Source: Sphingomonas sp. OV641
GTDB lineage: Bacteria; Pseudomonadota; Alphaproteobacteria; Sphingomonadales; Sphingomonadaceae
NCBI RefSeq assembly: GCF_900109205.1
Contig: NZ_FNZB01000001.1
Coordinates: forward strand, 1,922,001-1,986,000
Length of the DNA: 64,000 nucleotides
Reading direction: 5' to 3'
Shown here piece after piece: positions 36,153-46,548 of the stretch. The stretch's first letter is position 1, and every line of letters begins with the position of its first letter. The notes beneath the pieces are model-generated. The model ran no database searches, was not told where the DNA came from, and worked only from the letters and a program-made list of their open reading frames with translations. The translations under genes and the position numbers were made by a program.

Positions 36153-36893
36153 ATGACGCGCCATCGTTCCTATGACGTGCTCGATCCGGCATCCGTGCTG
36201 GGCGCTTATGCCGTTGGCGTGTTTCCGATGGCCGATGCCCGCGATGCGCCGGGCGTCTATTGGGTAGAGCCGCGGCGACGCGCCGTCCTGCCGCTGGACG
36301 GCTTTCACCTGTCCCGATCCCTGCGCAAGACGCTGCGTTCCGAACGTTTCAGGCTGACTGCCGATACGGCCTTTCAATCGGTCATCGCGCTATGTGCCGA
36401 AGCGGCCAGCGACCGGCCGGAAACCTGGATCAACCCGTCGATCGAGCGAGTCTTCCTGGAACTGCACGCTGCCGGCTTTGCCCATTCGATCGAATGCTGG
36501 GAGGGGCATCGCCTGGTAGGCGGCCTCTATGGCCTGGCGATTGGGCGCGCCTTTTTCGGCGAAAGCATGGTGAGCCGAACCGCCGACGCATCCAAGACCG
36601 CGCTGGCGGCGCTGGTGGCGCGGCTGCGCTTTGGCGGCTTCACCCTGCTGGACTGCCAGTTCATGACCGATCATCTCGCCTCGCTCGGCGCGATCGAGAT
36701 CGACCGGGAGGACTATATGGCGTTGCTAGGCGACGCGCTGTCGGAGGTGCTTGGGCCATCCTCGGCACGCGGGGGCGGCTCCTGGCGTACCCCGGGGGCT
36801 GATTTCCGCGCGCTGGACGGTGGTGCGAGCACGTCGGTTTCCGGCCCCTTGTCCGGGAAGGACATCGTGCAGCTCTTGGGCCACACATCATAA
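36153..36893 (+). CDS. aat: Leucyl/phenylalanyl-tRNA-protein transferase
   Basis: Adds Leu or Phe to N-terminal Arg/Lys of proteins, marking them for ClpAP through the N-degron pathway. The 246-residue protein has the family opening GAYAVGVFPMAD and VYWVEPRRRAVLPLDGFHLS, then ETWINPSIERVFLELHAAG, GGLYGLAIGRAFFGESMVS and LLDCQFMTDHLASLGAIEI. The last 60 residues run antisense to the DUF2155 gene. ClpA, which acts downstream in this pathway, is encoded at 57287-59605. Confidence 0.95.
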   Translation: MTRHRSYDVLDPASVLGAYAVGVFPMADARDAPGVYWVEPRRRAVLPLDGFHLSRSLRKTLRSERFRLTADTAFQSVIALCAEAASDRPETWINPSIERVFLELHAAGFAHSIECWEGHRLVGGLYGLAIGRAFFGESMVSRTADASKTALAALVARLRFGGFTLLDCQFMTDHLASLGAIEIDREDYMALLGDALSEVLGPSSARGGGSWRTPGADFRALDGGASTSVSGPLSGKDIVQLLGHTS

Positions 36894-37372
36894 ATGGGGT
36901 GCTGCACCACGTTGAGCGTCGGCCGCTCCTTGTAGAGCCAGCCAGAAAAGGCCCGACGCCACTTTTCGTCGCTGCCGCGCACGTCGAGCTGGAGGAATGC
37001 GCCGGTCAGCTGCTCCTGCTCCCACGGGGCGGTACGCTCGCAGGCGCGCAGACGCACCACCGTGTCCCCCACACGCAGCGCCTGCCCCGGCTTCATGGTG
37101 AGATCGCGGCTGACGCCGTTGCGCTTGTTGAGCAGGCCGATCACGGCGCTGCGCTGCGCCATGGGCGTGCTGCCGGCATCCACCGGCGCTGCATCGCCCT
37201 CCACCGTCACGACATCGGACGGCGTATCGTCGTCCGCGGCGTTGGGCACCTGCTGGCTGGTCGCGGGCCGCGTATCGTCACCATCGCCGCCAAGCCAGCG
37301 CGCGCCTTGCCACGCACCAACCCCAAGCAATGCGGCAACGGCAAGCGCGCCGGCCGCGACCGCCGGCTTCAC
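36713..37372 (-). CDS. DUF2155 membrane-anchored protein
   Basis: A protein of about 219 residues with an N-terminal membrane anchor (AAGALAVAALLGVGAW) and the DUF2155 domain near residues 70-160: MAQRSAVIGLLNKRNGVSRD, RLRACERTAPWEQEQLTGAF and RRAFSGWLYKERPTLNVVQH, ending YDVWPKSCTMSFP. The tail after this is Pro/Ser-rich. The GTG at 37372 overlaps the NDUFA12 stop (GTGA); GTG at 37387 is an alternative. The 3' part lies under aat on the opposite strand. Function is unknown. Confidence 0.82.
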   Translation of the reverse strand: MKPAVAAGALAVAALLGVGAWQGARWLGGDGDDTRPATSQQVPNAADDDTPSDVVTVEGDAAPVDAGSTPMAQRSAVIGLLNKRNGVSRDLTMKPGQALRVGDTVVRLRACERTAPWEQEQLTGAFLQLDVRGSDEKWRRAFSGWLYKERPTLNVVQHPIYDVWPKSCTMSFPDKGPETDVLAPPSSARKSAPGVRQEPPPRAEDGPSTSDSASPSNAI

Positions 37373-37761
37373 GCGTCGGGGCTCCACGCCTCGTAATCAC
37401 CGGTCGCAGACTGGCGGTGACCGCCCTTTTCCAGTGCGCCGGTCGGCCGATACGCCTCCGGGGTGCCGGTCAGGTTCGGCCGCGCCGGCTTCTGCCACGC
37501 ACGCGGCGGCGGCAGCGCACGCTCGGGCGCCGCATCCACATGGCGGTGCAGCCAGCTGAACCATTCCGGCGGCACGCGGCTGGCATCGTTCGCGCCATTG
37601 TAGATCACCCAGCGGCGCGGATTGCCCGCCGTGTCGCTGCCGCCCTCGTAATAGACGTTGCCAAGCGCGTCCTCGCCGATGCGCGTCTTGCCGCGCAAGC
37701 CGAACCAGGTGCCGATGGTGGCGCCGTTCCACCAGGTGAAGGGGTTAAGGTTGATGCCCAT
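37369..37761 (-). CDS. NADH:ubiquinone oxidoreductase subunit NDUFA12 family
   Basis: Accessory subunit of respiratory complex I, found in alphaproteobacteria and mitochondria. The 130-residue protein has the family pattern TWWNGATIGTWFGLRGK, RIGEDALGNVYYEGG, RRWVIYNGANDASRVPPEW and FSWLHRHVDAAPERALPP. It is the first gene of a pair with DUF2155. A 12-base C run lies about 135 bp upstream of its start. Confidence 0.94.
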   Translation of the reverse strand: MGINLNPFTWWNGATIGTWFGLRGKTRIGEDALGNVYYEGGSDTAGNPRRWVIYNGANDASRVPPEWFSWLHRHVDAAPERALPPPRAWQKPARPNLTGTPEAYRPTGALEKGGHRQSATGDYEAWSPDA

Positions 37762-37894
37762 GTCGCCCGGCGCTTAGCGTCTGGCGCGCGCGGCTTCAAT
37801 GGCATGTGACTCGAAGACGACCGGCAGAAGGCGCAACTCTCGCGGGACGGCGATGTCGACGGCCGGAAGCATACCCCAACGCTCGTGGAGCCAG

Positions 37895-37906
37895 CCCCCC
37901 CCCCCC
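37895..37906. repeat. Twelve-base homopolymeric C tract (G tract on the minus strand)
   Basis: Twelve consecutive C on the plus strand, flanked by further C runs up to 37920 or so. Read on the minus strand this gives several G runs separated by one to three bases, the pattern of a G-quadruplex. It sits in the region upstream of the NDUFA12 gene and just past the DUF192 stop. Confidence 0.9.
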
Positions 37907-37938
37907 GCCCAGCCCCCAAGCGGCGGGGGCGCCGCCGC

Positions 37939-38424
37939 TCACTTTGCCCAGGTGACCTTGTCGCCTTCCGCAATACCGAGCTCGGCCGAGCGGCCGCCGT
38001 TCAGCTCCAGCACCGCCGCGACCGGTTCGCCCGAAGGAACCTGCGCTTCCGAGAAGGGCACGGTATTCTCGGCGATGCGCGCGATGGTGCCATCGGCACG
38101 GATGAAGATGATGTCGAGCGGAGAGGGCGTGTTGCGCATCCAGAAGCTCGCCTCCCGCGGGCCGCCGCCTTCGGGCGGATAGGGTGCGAACAACATGCCG
38201 CCGTCCTTGGGAATGTCCGTCCGGTACATGAGGCCGCGCTGCTGCTTGGCGACCGTGTCGGCGATTTCCACCCGGAAGACGTGCCGTCCATTCGCGCTGG
38301 CGATGGTCACTTCGGTAAGCGGCGCCTGTGCCGCCTCATTTCCCGCAGTCGCCGCCGCATCGCGACCGGTACAGGCCGACGCGCCGATCAGCAGCGCCAG
38401 CGCCGCCAGGCCGTGAAGCTTCAT
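37939..38424 (-). CDS. DUF192 lipoprotein
   Basis: A 161-residue exported protein with lipobox LLIGASAC at residue 18 and the DUF192 core: VEIADTVAKQQRGLMYRTDI, GMLFAPYPPEGG, FWMRNTPSPLDIIFI and VLELNGGRSAELGIAEGD. Related proteins are small beta-barrels of unknown role in the periplasm. The ATG at 38424 starts the signal peptide and lies 4 bp after the cold-shock gene. Confidence 0.9.
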   Translation of the reverse strand: MKLHGLAALALLIGASACTGRDAAATAGNEAAQAPLTEVTIASANGRHVFRVEIADTVAKQQRGLMYRTDIPKDGGMLFAPYPPEGGGPREASFWMRNTPSPLDIIFIRADGTIARIAENTVPFSEAQVPSGEPVAAVLELNGGRSAELGIAEGDKVTWAK

Positions 38425-38428
38425 TGGT

Positions 38429-38992
38429 TCAATTCTCCCGTACGACGCTGACCGCCATCGGCCCCTTGCGCCCGTCAACCACCCGCGCGCGCAGCCGCTC
38501 CTCGGGCAGGATCTCCGCGATGTCGCCGCGGCGCAGCGTTTCCATATGCACGAAGATATCGCCCGGCGCGCCATCCCGCACGAGAAAACCATATCCCTTC
38601 AGGCGATTGAACCACTTCACCGACACCGGCTCCCAATCGCCGGCTTCGTCGATCAGCGTCAGCGGGTCGACCCGGTTGACCGGCCGGGGGGCGGGCTCAA
38701 CGGCGGTGGAGGTGTCGATCGTCAGGATTTCGCGCGCCTGATAGCCGCGCTCGCGCCGGATCGCGACGGCGCTGATCCGGGTGCCTTCCGGCAAGCTACG
38801 GCGGCCAAGCGGCTGAAGAACGGAAAAATGAATCAGCACATCGCCGATCTCCGCCTCATCGGGCACCAGGAAGCCGAAGCCGCGGGTCACGTCGAACCAC
38901 TTCAGCGTGCCCGCAACGCGCACGCCATCATCCTCGCTCAGCAAGGCGCCAGTTTCATCACCGTCCTCAGGCGGGTCGCTGCGCATGTTCAT
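38429..38992 (-). CDS. Protein with two cold-shock domains
   Basis: A 187-residue nucleic-acid-binding protein with two CSDs. The first (residues about 27-90) has [16 protein letters not shown] with RNP1-type FGFLV and DVLIHFSVL as RNP2; the second (about 122-185) has [16 protein letters not shown] and [14 protein letters not shown]. Double-CSD proteins are known from alphaproteobacteria, where some act in cold shock or stationary phase as RNA chaperones. It is the first gene of the DUF192 pair. Confidence 0.95.
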   Translation of the reverse strand: MNMRSDPPEDGDETGALLSEDDGVRVAGTLKWFDVTRGFGFLVPDEAEIGDVLIHFSVLQPLGRRSLPEGTRISAVAIRRERGYQAREILTIDTSTAVEPAPRPVNRVDPLTLIDEAGDWEPVSVKWFNRLKGYGFLVRDGAPGDIFVHMETLRRGDIAEILPEERLRARVVDGRKGPMAVSVVREN

Positions 38993-39059
38993 CCATTCCC
39001 CCGGAAAAACACGCTAGCATGGTTGTCGCGCTGCACAACACGCAGAGTGGATACCGGTA

Positions 39060-39584
39060 TCATTGATCGCCCTCCGGCACCTCTCCCGGTGCCGCCTGAA
39101 CGATGCGCCGGGCGAGGGTGAAGGAATGACCTGCACGCAACATGGCCGCGATCTGCCGTTCGCGCGTGCGATCATCGGCCGGTACCTGCGCAAAGGGGCC
39201 GAAGCGGCGGCGGCGGGCAAGCGCCAGGGCGCTCGACAGGGCCTCGGCCGCGCTTTGCTCCAACACGGGCGCGGCATCGTCTTCCTCCACATGGGCCGCG
39301 CGCAGCGCCTGGGACACCCGTCGCACGCCATAGCCCCGGCGGGTGAGCGAACGCGCCCGCGCTTCGGCGAACAAACCGTCGTTGATGTAACCCAGGCCCG
39401 CCATCCGGTCCGCAAGCTCGGCCGGATCGACAGGGGCGCCGGTCCATCCCCGTTCCCGCACCTTTCGCGCAAGATAGCTCGCCAATTTGCCGCGCGTGGT
39501 GGCAAACCGCTCGACATAGCGCAACGCCAGCGCCTCCAGCTTGGCGGCGTCCAGCGGCGGCGGAGAGCGTCGATCGTTGGTCAT
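39060..39584 (-). CDS. recX: Regulatory protein RecX
   Basis: Inhibits RecA filament growth. The 174-residue protein is helical with the RecX three-helix repeats: ALALRYVERFATTRGKLASY, DRMAGLGYINDGLFAEARAR, RRGYGVRRVSQALRAAHVEE and the final GHSFTLARRIVQ. The ATG at 39584 is the first that starts the homologous region; longer readings add Arg-rich noise. recA is not in the window. Confidence 0.85.
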   Translation of the reverse strand: MTNDRRSPPPLDAAKLEALALRYVERFATTRGKLASYLARKVRERGWTGAPVDPAELADRMAGLGYINDGLFAEARARSLTRRGYGVRRVSQALRAAHVEEDDAAPVLEQSAAEALSSALALARRRRFGPFAQVPADDRTRERQIAAMLRAGHSFTLARRIVQAAPGEVPEGDQ

Positions 39585-39718
39585 CCGCCTTCTTGTTGCC
39601 ACAGTGACATTGGAATTTGAACGTGGCGTTCTATCAGATGCCCGGCCCGGCACGTGGCCGTCCTGATAAGCGTCGGCGCCCCCGAGGCACCACGAGCGAG
39701 ATTTTGAGCAAAACAAAC

Positions 39719-41452
39719 ATGACGAGCGCGACCCCGATCCCCACCCCGAGCAGCGATTCGAAGCCGCGCCGATTCGCCGACTTCGCCACGCTTGGCGAAG
39801 CGCTCGACTATGCGGCGCAGGGCGAGCGCGGGCTGAACTTCCACGATGCGCGCGGCACGCTGGTCCGCCCGTACCCGTTTCGCGAGCTGCAAACCGACGC
39901 GAAGGCGGCGGCGTTTCGCCTGATCGCCGCAGGGATCGCGCCTGGCGACCGCGTTGCGCTTGTTGCGGAAACCAGCGCGGAATTCGCCGCATTGTTCTTC
40001 GGCACCGTCTATGCCGGTGCCTGGCCGGTGCCGCTCCCCCTTCCGACGTCGTTTGGCGGCAAGGAATCCTATATCGACCAGCTTCGCGTGCAGCTGCAAA
40101 GCTGTGATCCGGTGATGCTGATCTATCCGCCGGAACTGTCGGAAATGGCCGGCGCCGCCGCGGCCGCGACCGGCACGACGGGCGTCGACTGGGGCGATCT
40201 GCTGTCGCGCGCGGCGGAGCCTGTGGCGCTGCCCGCGGCCTCTGGCGACGATATTGCCTATCTGCAATATTCCAGCGGCTCCACGCGCTTCCCGCATGGC
40301 GTAGCGATCACCCATCACGCGCTGCTGAACAATCTGGCGGCACATGCGCACGGCATGGAGCTGATCGAGAGCGACCGCTGCATTTCGTGGCTGCCCTGGT
40401 ATCACGACATGGGTCTGGTCGGCTGCTTCCTGTCGCCGATCGCCAACCAGGTGTCGGTCGATTACCTGAAGACCGAGGATTTCGCGCGGCGCCCGCTCGC
40501 CTGGCTCGACCTCATCAGCCGCAATCCGGGCACCTCGATCAGCTATTCGCCGACCTTTGGCTACGATATCTGCGCGCGGCGCATGTCGAGCCAGACCAAG
40601 GCCGCCGACCGGTTCGACCTGTCGCGCTGGCGGCTCGCGGGCAATGGCGCCGACATGATCCGGCCCGACGTGATGCAGGGCTTCGTCGACGCCTTCGCGG
40701 ATGCCGGTTTCCAAGCACGCGCCTTCCTCCCTTCTTACGGCCTCGCCGAGGCGACGCTCGCCGTGTCGATCATGCCGCCGGGCGAGGGCATTCGCGTTGA
40801 GCTGGTCGAGGAGACACAGCTTTCGGGCGTGCCCGCCGGGCAGGATCGTCCGCAGCGCTATCGCGCGATCGTCAATTGCGGCAAGCCGGTGCGCGACATG
40901 AAGGTGGAGATCCGCGAGGAAGACGGCACGCCGCTCCCCGAACGCGCGATCGGCAAGGTGTGGTGCAGCGGCCCATCGGTGATGGTCGGCTATTTCCGCG
41001 ATCCCGAAGCGACCGACGCCTGCATGAAGGGCGGCTGGCTCGACACCGGCGACATGGGCTATCTCTCGGATGGCTATATCTACATCGTCGGTCGGGCGAA
41101 GGACATGATCATCGTCAACGGCCGCAACCATTGGCCGCAGGACATCGAATGGGCGGTGGAGCAGCTCCCCGGCTTCAAGCAGGGCGATATTGCCGCCTTC
41201 GCCATCACCACCCCAGGCGGCGAAGAGACGCCGGCAGTGCTGGTGCAGTGCCGCACCTCCGACGATGAGGAGCGCAGCCGCCTGCGAGACGAGATCCGCG
41301 ATCGCGTGCGTGCGGTGACCGGCATGAACTGCGTAATCGAGCTGATCCCGCCGCGCACGCTGCCGCGCACGAGCTCGGGCAAGCTGAGCCGCGCCAAGGC
41401 GCGCAATCTGTATCTGTCGGGCGAAATCAAGCCTTACGCCGTCGCTGCCTGA
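39719..41452 (+). CDS. Fatty acyl-AMP ligase (FAAL)
   Basis: Adenylates a fatty acid and normally hands it to an acyl carrier protein, not to CoA. The 577-residue ANL-superfamily enzyme has the P-loop QYSSGSTRFPHGVAITHHAL, SWLPWYHDMGLVGCFLSPI, PSYGLAEATLAVSIMPPGEG, WLDTGDMGYLSDGYIYIVGR, and the catalytic lysine region LPRTSSGKLSRAKARN. Residues ITTPGGEE and the overall pattern match FAALs. In sphingomonads such ligases are found with sphingolipid or polyketide genes; here no ACP or synthase is adjacent, so the partner is unknown. A GC-rich hairpin lies past the end. Confidence 0.92.
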   Translation: MTSATPIPTPSSDSKPRRFADFATLGEALDYAAQGERGLNFHDARGTLVRPYPFRELQTDAKAAAFRLIAAGIAPGDRVALVAETSAEFAALFFGTVYAGAWPVPLPLPTSFGGKESYIDQLRVQLQSCDPVMLIYPPELSEMAGAAAAATGTTGVDWGDLLSRAAEPVALPAASGDDIAYLQYSSGSTRFPHGVAITHHALLNNLAAHAHGMELIESDRCISWLPWYHDMGLVGCFLSPIANQVSVDYLKTEDFARRPLAWLDLISRNPGTSISYSPTFGYDICARRMSSQTKAADRFDLSRWRLAGNGADMIRPDVMQGFVDAFADAGFQARAFLPSYGLAEATLAVSIMPPGEGIRVELVEETQLSGVPAGQDRPQRYRAIVNCGKPVRDMKVEIREEDGTPLPERAIGKVWCSGPSVMVGYFRDPEATDACMKGGWLDTGDMGYLSDGYIYIVGRAKDMIIVNGRNHWPQDIEWAVEQLPGFKQGDIAAFAITTPGGEETPAVLVQCRTSDDEERSRLRDEIRDRVRAVTGMNCVIELIPPRTLPRTSSGKLSRAKARNLYLSGEIKPYAVAA

Positions 41453-41468
41453 GGCGCAGGGTTTGACC

Positions 41469-41495
41469 AGCGGCGGGGACATCTCCGCCGCCGCT
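41469..41495 (+). terminator. Possible terminator hairpin after the FAAL gene
   Basis: AGCGGCGG pairs with CCGCCGCCGCT across an eight-base loop, 17 bp past the stop codon. There is no T run, so intrinsic termination would be weak. Confidence 0.4.
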
Positions 41496-41864
41496 TGCCA
41501 TGCCCGATGGCGAGCACGGCGCAGCACACGGTTTCAGTTGAAGCTCACCCGAGCTGATCAGGACTACCCTTCCGGCGAAGGGTGGGCTTAGCCGCAAGGC
41601 AGTGGGAACGTGCGCTGCGCATGCCAAGTCTGTCGCCTGACCAGGCGACGGTCTTTTCAGAATTCTTGCGAAACTCTGCACGTCGTGCCTCGTCCTGGCA
41701 TCCACCAAGCCGCAAACGTCAAACCTTTGGGTGCGCGGTGCAGTGGAACCCGGCAATGGGGCCGGGATGATGCGGATTATCGGCGCCGCCGAAGCGGTTC
41801 GCAAAGCTCCCAACTTGGGTCCGAAAGCCGATCACGATCACTGGAGCGCGCCGCCCGCCCGCGT
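41496..41864. other. About 370 bp intergenic, nothing recognised
   Basis: A short hairpin CCCTTCCGGCGAAGGG near 41568-41583 is the only structure seen. No gene or repeat of the families found elsewhere in the window. Confidence 0.4.
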
Positions 41865-42089
41865 TCAGGCGGCCTGCGCTTCCGTCGTACGCCGCCGCGC
41901 GCGTGCCTTGGCGGTCAGCACGATATGCCCGCGCTTTTCCTGCACCCAGCCTTGCCGGGTCAGGGCGTCAAGCGTCTGCTGACAATCCCCGCGCGAGATC
42001 ATCAGATGCGGGCCTGCCGCCCGTGCCGAACCCAGGATGCGTTCTAACAGCTCAGCGGTGAGCCAAGCGCCGTCGTCTTGCTGACCCAA
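41865..42089 (-). CDS. Small winged-helix-like protein
   Basis: A 74-residue protein not tied to a named family. The segment WLTAELLERILGSARAAGPH and DCQQTLDALTRQGWVQEKRG with HIVLTAKARARRR resembles a compact winged helix: two helices, a recognition helix and a two-strand wing followed by a basic tail. The ATG begins MGQQDDGAW. It stands alone 149 bp from the sulfotransferase. DNA binding is inferred from the pattern. Confidence 0.6.
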   Translation of the reverse strand: MGQQDDGAWLTAELLERILGSARAAGPHLMISRGDCQQTLDALTRQGWVQEKRGHIVLTAKARARRRTTEAQAA

Positions 42090-42238
42090 TGCGACCCCCC
42101 CAAGGGTTTACGGCATGGTGGATATTATGGGGTAGGTGGACAGTGAGTCTTGACGCACGTCAAGCGATTCTCCGCGCTGGCGTGACTAAGCGCGCGGAAT
42201 CCTCGTTGAATCGTGCGACGGAGGCGCCGCGACGATCG

Positions 42239-43162
42239 TCAGGCCGCCAAGGGCAGCATCTGGGCATCGCCGTCGCACAGCCAGCGGGCGCATTCCGGCC
42301 CCAGTTCCGCCCGCGCCCGCGACTCGTAAGCGGCGCTTTCGCTGACCGTCAGGACATCGCGCCAGCGGCCGTTCGTACCCTTGTTCATGAAGGATCGAGT
42401 GCCGTTCTCAAAGATCGCGCCGGCCATCGGCACAACGGCCTCTCCATGCCGCCGCATCCAGTCGAAGGTGCAATGCTCCACCTGCACGGGGAAGCGCGCC
42501 TCGTCGACGGCGATGCCGAGGAAGGCGGCAATCCGGCGCATCTCGCCCGGAAGATCACGCTTCAGATCTTCGAAATGCAGCATCAGCACGTTCGGGAGAT
42601 GGCGGATCGCCCACCAGCTGCGCACATTCTCCCACAGGGACCAGAAAGGCGCGCCGTCCTGCGCAAACCAGGTGCGCCAGAAGGCGTGGACGTCATCGCC
42701 CGCCGGCGGGATCGGCGGCCCGACGCGGCCCGGCGTATCGTTGATCAGCGACAGCGCCTCGGGCGTGAAGGCGCGATAGTGGTTGTACAGGCTCCACGCC
42801 ACGTCGCGCCCATCGCGGCCGACATAGATATATTTGGCCCGCGGCGAGAAGACGAGCGCGTCGACCGGCAGGTGCGTCTTCAGGAAACGGCGGTGGGACT
42901 GCGCTTCCAGCATCGGCAGCAGCACGTCCCGGCCGGGAATGCGCATGTCGACCCAGGGCGACAGCTCGGCAACGGCAAAGGCGGCGTCGCCGCCGGACAG
43001 CAGCTGGGCCACGATCTGCTGGGTCCAGGTTGTCCCCGACTTGCCGTAAGTGGAAACGATGATGTCGTCGTCACGAAAGGTGAAGTCGTTCCAGATCGTG
43101 GAATCGAAATGATGGTTCTGAAACTCGCGGGTCTTTACCGGCAGTGCGAAAGCATGGGTCAT
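42239..43162 (-). CDS. Eukaryotic-type (SULT-like) sulfotransferase
   Basis: A 307-residue PAPS-dependent sulfotransferase resembling cytosolic SULTs. The 5'-phosphosulfate loop is VSTYGKSGTTWTQQIV near residue 40, the probable catalytic His is in RFLKTHLPVDAL, the 3'-phosphate site is IYVGRDGRDVAWSLYNHY, and the C-terminal GTRSFMNKGTNGRWRDVL matches the GxxGxxK PAPS clamp. No signal peptide is present. The acceptor cannot be told; lipids or small phenols are possible. It is bordered by the winged-helix gene and acs, with no sulfate-activation genes close by. Confidence 0.88.
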   Translation of the reverse strand: MTHAFALPVKTREFQNHHFDSTIWNDFTFRDDDIIVSTYGKSGTTWTQQIVAQLLSGGDAAFAVAELSPWVDMRIPGRDVLLPMLEAQSHRRFLKTHLPVDALVFSPRAKYIYVGRDGRDVAWSLYNHYRAFTPEALSLINDTPGRVGPPIPPAGDDVHAFWRTWFAQDGAPFWSLWENVRSWWAIRHLPNVLMLHFEDLKRDLPGEMRRIAAFLGIAVDEARFPVQVEHCTFDWMRRHGEAVVPMAGAIFENGTRSFMNKGTNGRWRDVLTVSESAAYESRARAELGPECARWLCDGDAQMLPLAA

Positions 43163-43288
43163 GATCGACTTCCCCTTGAAAGGAACGTCGATGGCTAATC
43201 ATGAAGCGCGGCCAGCGTCAAAGCGACGCGATTTCACTTAATCGCGCCGCTTCAAATACTTGCACGTCGGTCGCAGCTTGGTCGCTGC

Positions 43289-45226
<1,938 letters not shown>

Positions 45227-45331
45227 GCATCATCTCCTTTTCCCGCCTGATGGCCGCGGGAAAGGAGGGTTGGCAACCGTCTTGGACGCGAAATCGCCCG
45301 CGACCGTCGAACGTCGCGGCATCACGTCAGG

Positions 45332-45949
45332 TCAGCGGATCTGCTCCAGCACACCGTCGATGACGAACTGCACCGCAAGCGCGGCCAGCAGCACGCCCAG
45401 CAGGCGCGTGATCACCGCCTCGATCTTGTGGCCCAGCAGGCGCATCAGCGGCCCCGCGGCAAGCAGCGCGGCGAGCGTCAGGAGCAGGATCGTGGCGAGC
45501 GCCGCCAGCACGACCAGCGATCGCTCCAGACCGTCGTTGCGCGCCATCAGCAGCATGACGCTGGCGATCGAGCCCGGCCCGGCGATCATCGGCATCGCCA
45601 TGGGGAAGATCGAGACGTCTTCCGCCTCCTCCGGCGTGATGCTCGCAGCGCGATCCTCGCGGCGCTGGGTGCGCTTCTCGAACACCATTTCCAGCGCGAT
45701 GAGGAACAGCATGACACCCCCGGCGATCCGGAACGACGCCAGCTCGATGCCAAGGCCCTTGAGCAGCTTTTCGCCGAACAGCGCGAAGACGAGGAGGATC
45801 GCCGCTGCCACGCCGACCGCCCGGATGGCCATGGTCCGGCGCTCGGCGATGCCGGCGCGGCTGGTCAGCCCGGCATAGATCGGCGCGCAGCCGGGCGGAT
45901 CGATCACCACGAAGAAGGTGATGAGGGCGGAGATATAGAGTTCGATCAT
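45332..45949 (-). CDS. MarC family integral membrane protein
   Basis: A 205-residue protein with six hydrophobic segments and the MarC/UPF0056 signature VIDPPGCAPIYAGLTSRA near the N-terminus and FPMAMPMIAGPGSIASVML in the centre. The family was once linked to antibiotic resistance, but no transport function is established. It starts four bases inside the upstream secreted-protein gene and ends the argB-yggT-folD run. Confidence 0.92.
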   Translation of the reverse strand: MIELYISALITFFVVIDPPGCAPIYAGLTSRAGIAERRTMAIRAVGVAAAILLVFALFGEKLLKGLGIELASFRIAGGVMLFLIALEMVFEKRTQRREDRAASITPEEAEDVSIFPMAMPMIAGPGSIASVMLLMARNDGLERSLVVLAALATILLLTLAALLAAGPLMRLLGHKIEAVITRLLGVLLAALAVQFVIDGVLEQIR

Positions 45950-46548
45950 GAACGCTTCGGCCGCGGCGCGGGGACCTGATCGTCGATCACCGTTTCATAG
46001 CCAGTGCCTGTCCACAGCTGCACGGTGAAGCGATGTCCGCCCTCCGGCGCGACGCGCCAGTGCCACCGCAACGTGGCATCGGCGGAGACGCCGCCTTCAT
46101 CGTCCGCTTCGGCATCGTGGGCCGGCGTTCCCGTGCAGGACGCCTGGCGCACCACCGGCTGTGCCATCCGAGCACGCGCGGCGGTCAGGTCAGCGCCATG
46201 GTCGAGCAGGAAGCGCCATGCGCCATCAGCCTGCCTGCGCCAGATAGTCGAAAAGTAGCTCGATCGGTCGCCGGGCCACAGCGCCCCGCCCGTATTCGCC
46301 GCGGTCGCGCCATCGCAGGAAACGAAGCTGGCGGTCGGCCACCAATCGACCGCCACCGGCGGATCCGGCACATCCTTCAGCGCGACGGCGACCGGATTCG
46401 GCGGCAGAAAGATCGCGTCCTTCGCCGCCCACTTCCGAAAAGCAGTCCACTGCCCCAGCTTCTGCGCGTCGGCGGCAAAGGCGCGTTCCGCATCTACCGC
46501 GGTCTGGGGCGCGGCACCCGCCAGCAGCAGAGCGAGCAGCACGCTCAT
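45946..46548 (-). CDS. Secreted protein of unknown function (NTF2/DUF4440-like)
   Basis: A 200-residue protein with a short signal peptide ([14 protein letters not shown]). The mature part opens with a helix [20 protein letters not shown] and [19 protein letters not shown], the usual start of DUF4440/SnoaL-like domains, and later has [19 protein letters not shown], then a second, beta-rich part. No catalytic site is visible. It overlaps folD and marC by four bases each. Confidence 0.72.
   Translation of the reverse strand: MSVLLALLLAGAAPQTAVDAERAFAADAQKLGQWTAFRKWAAKDAIFLPPNPVAVALKDVPDPPVAVDWWPTASFVSCDGATAANTGGALWPGDRSSYFSTIWRRQADGAWRFLLDHGADLTAARARMAQPVVRQASCTGTPAHDAEADDEGGVSADATLRWHWRVAPEGGHRFTVQLWTGTGYETVIDDQVPAPRPKRS

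Noticed and set aside
39581..41527. Minus-strand frame of 648 codons
   Set aside because: Antisense to the fatty acyl-AMP ligase; no recognisable protein features.
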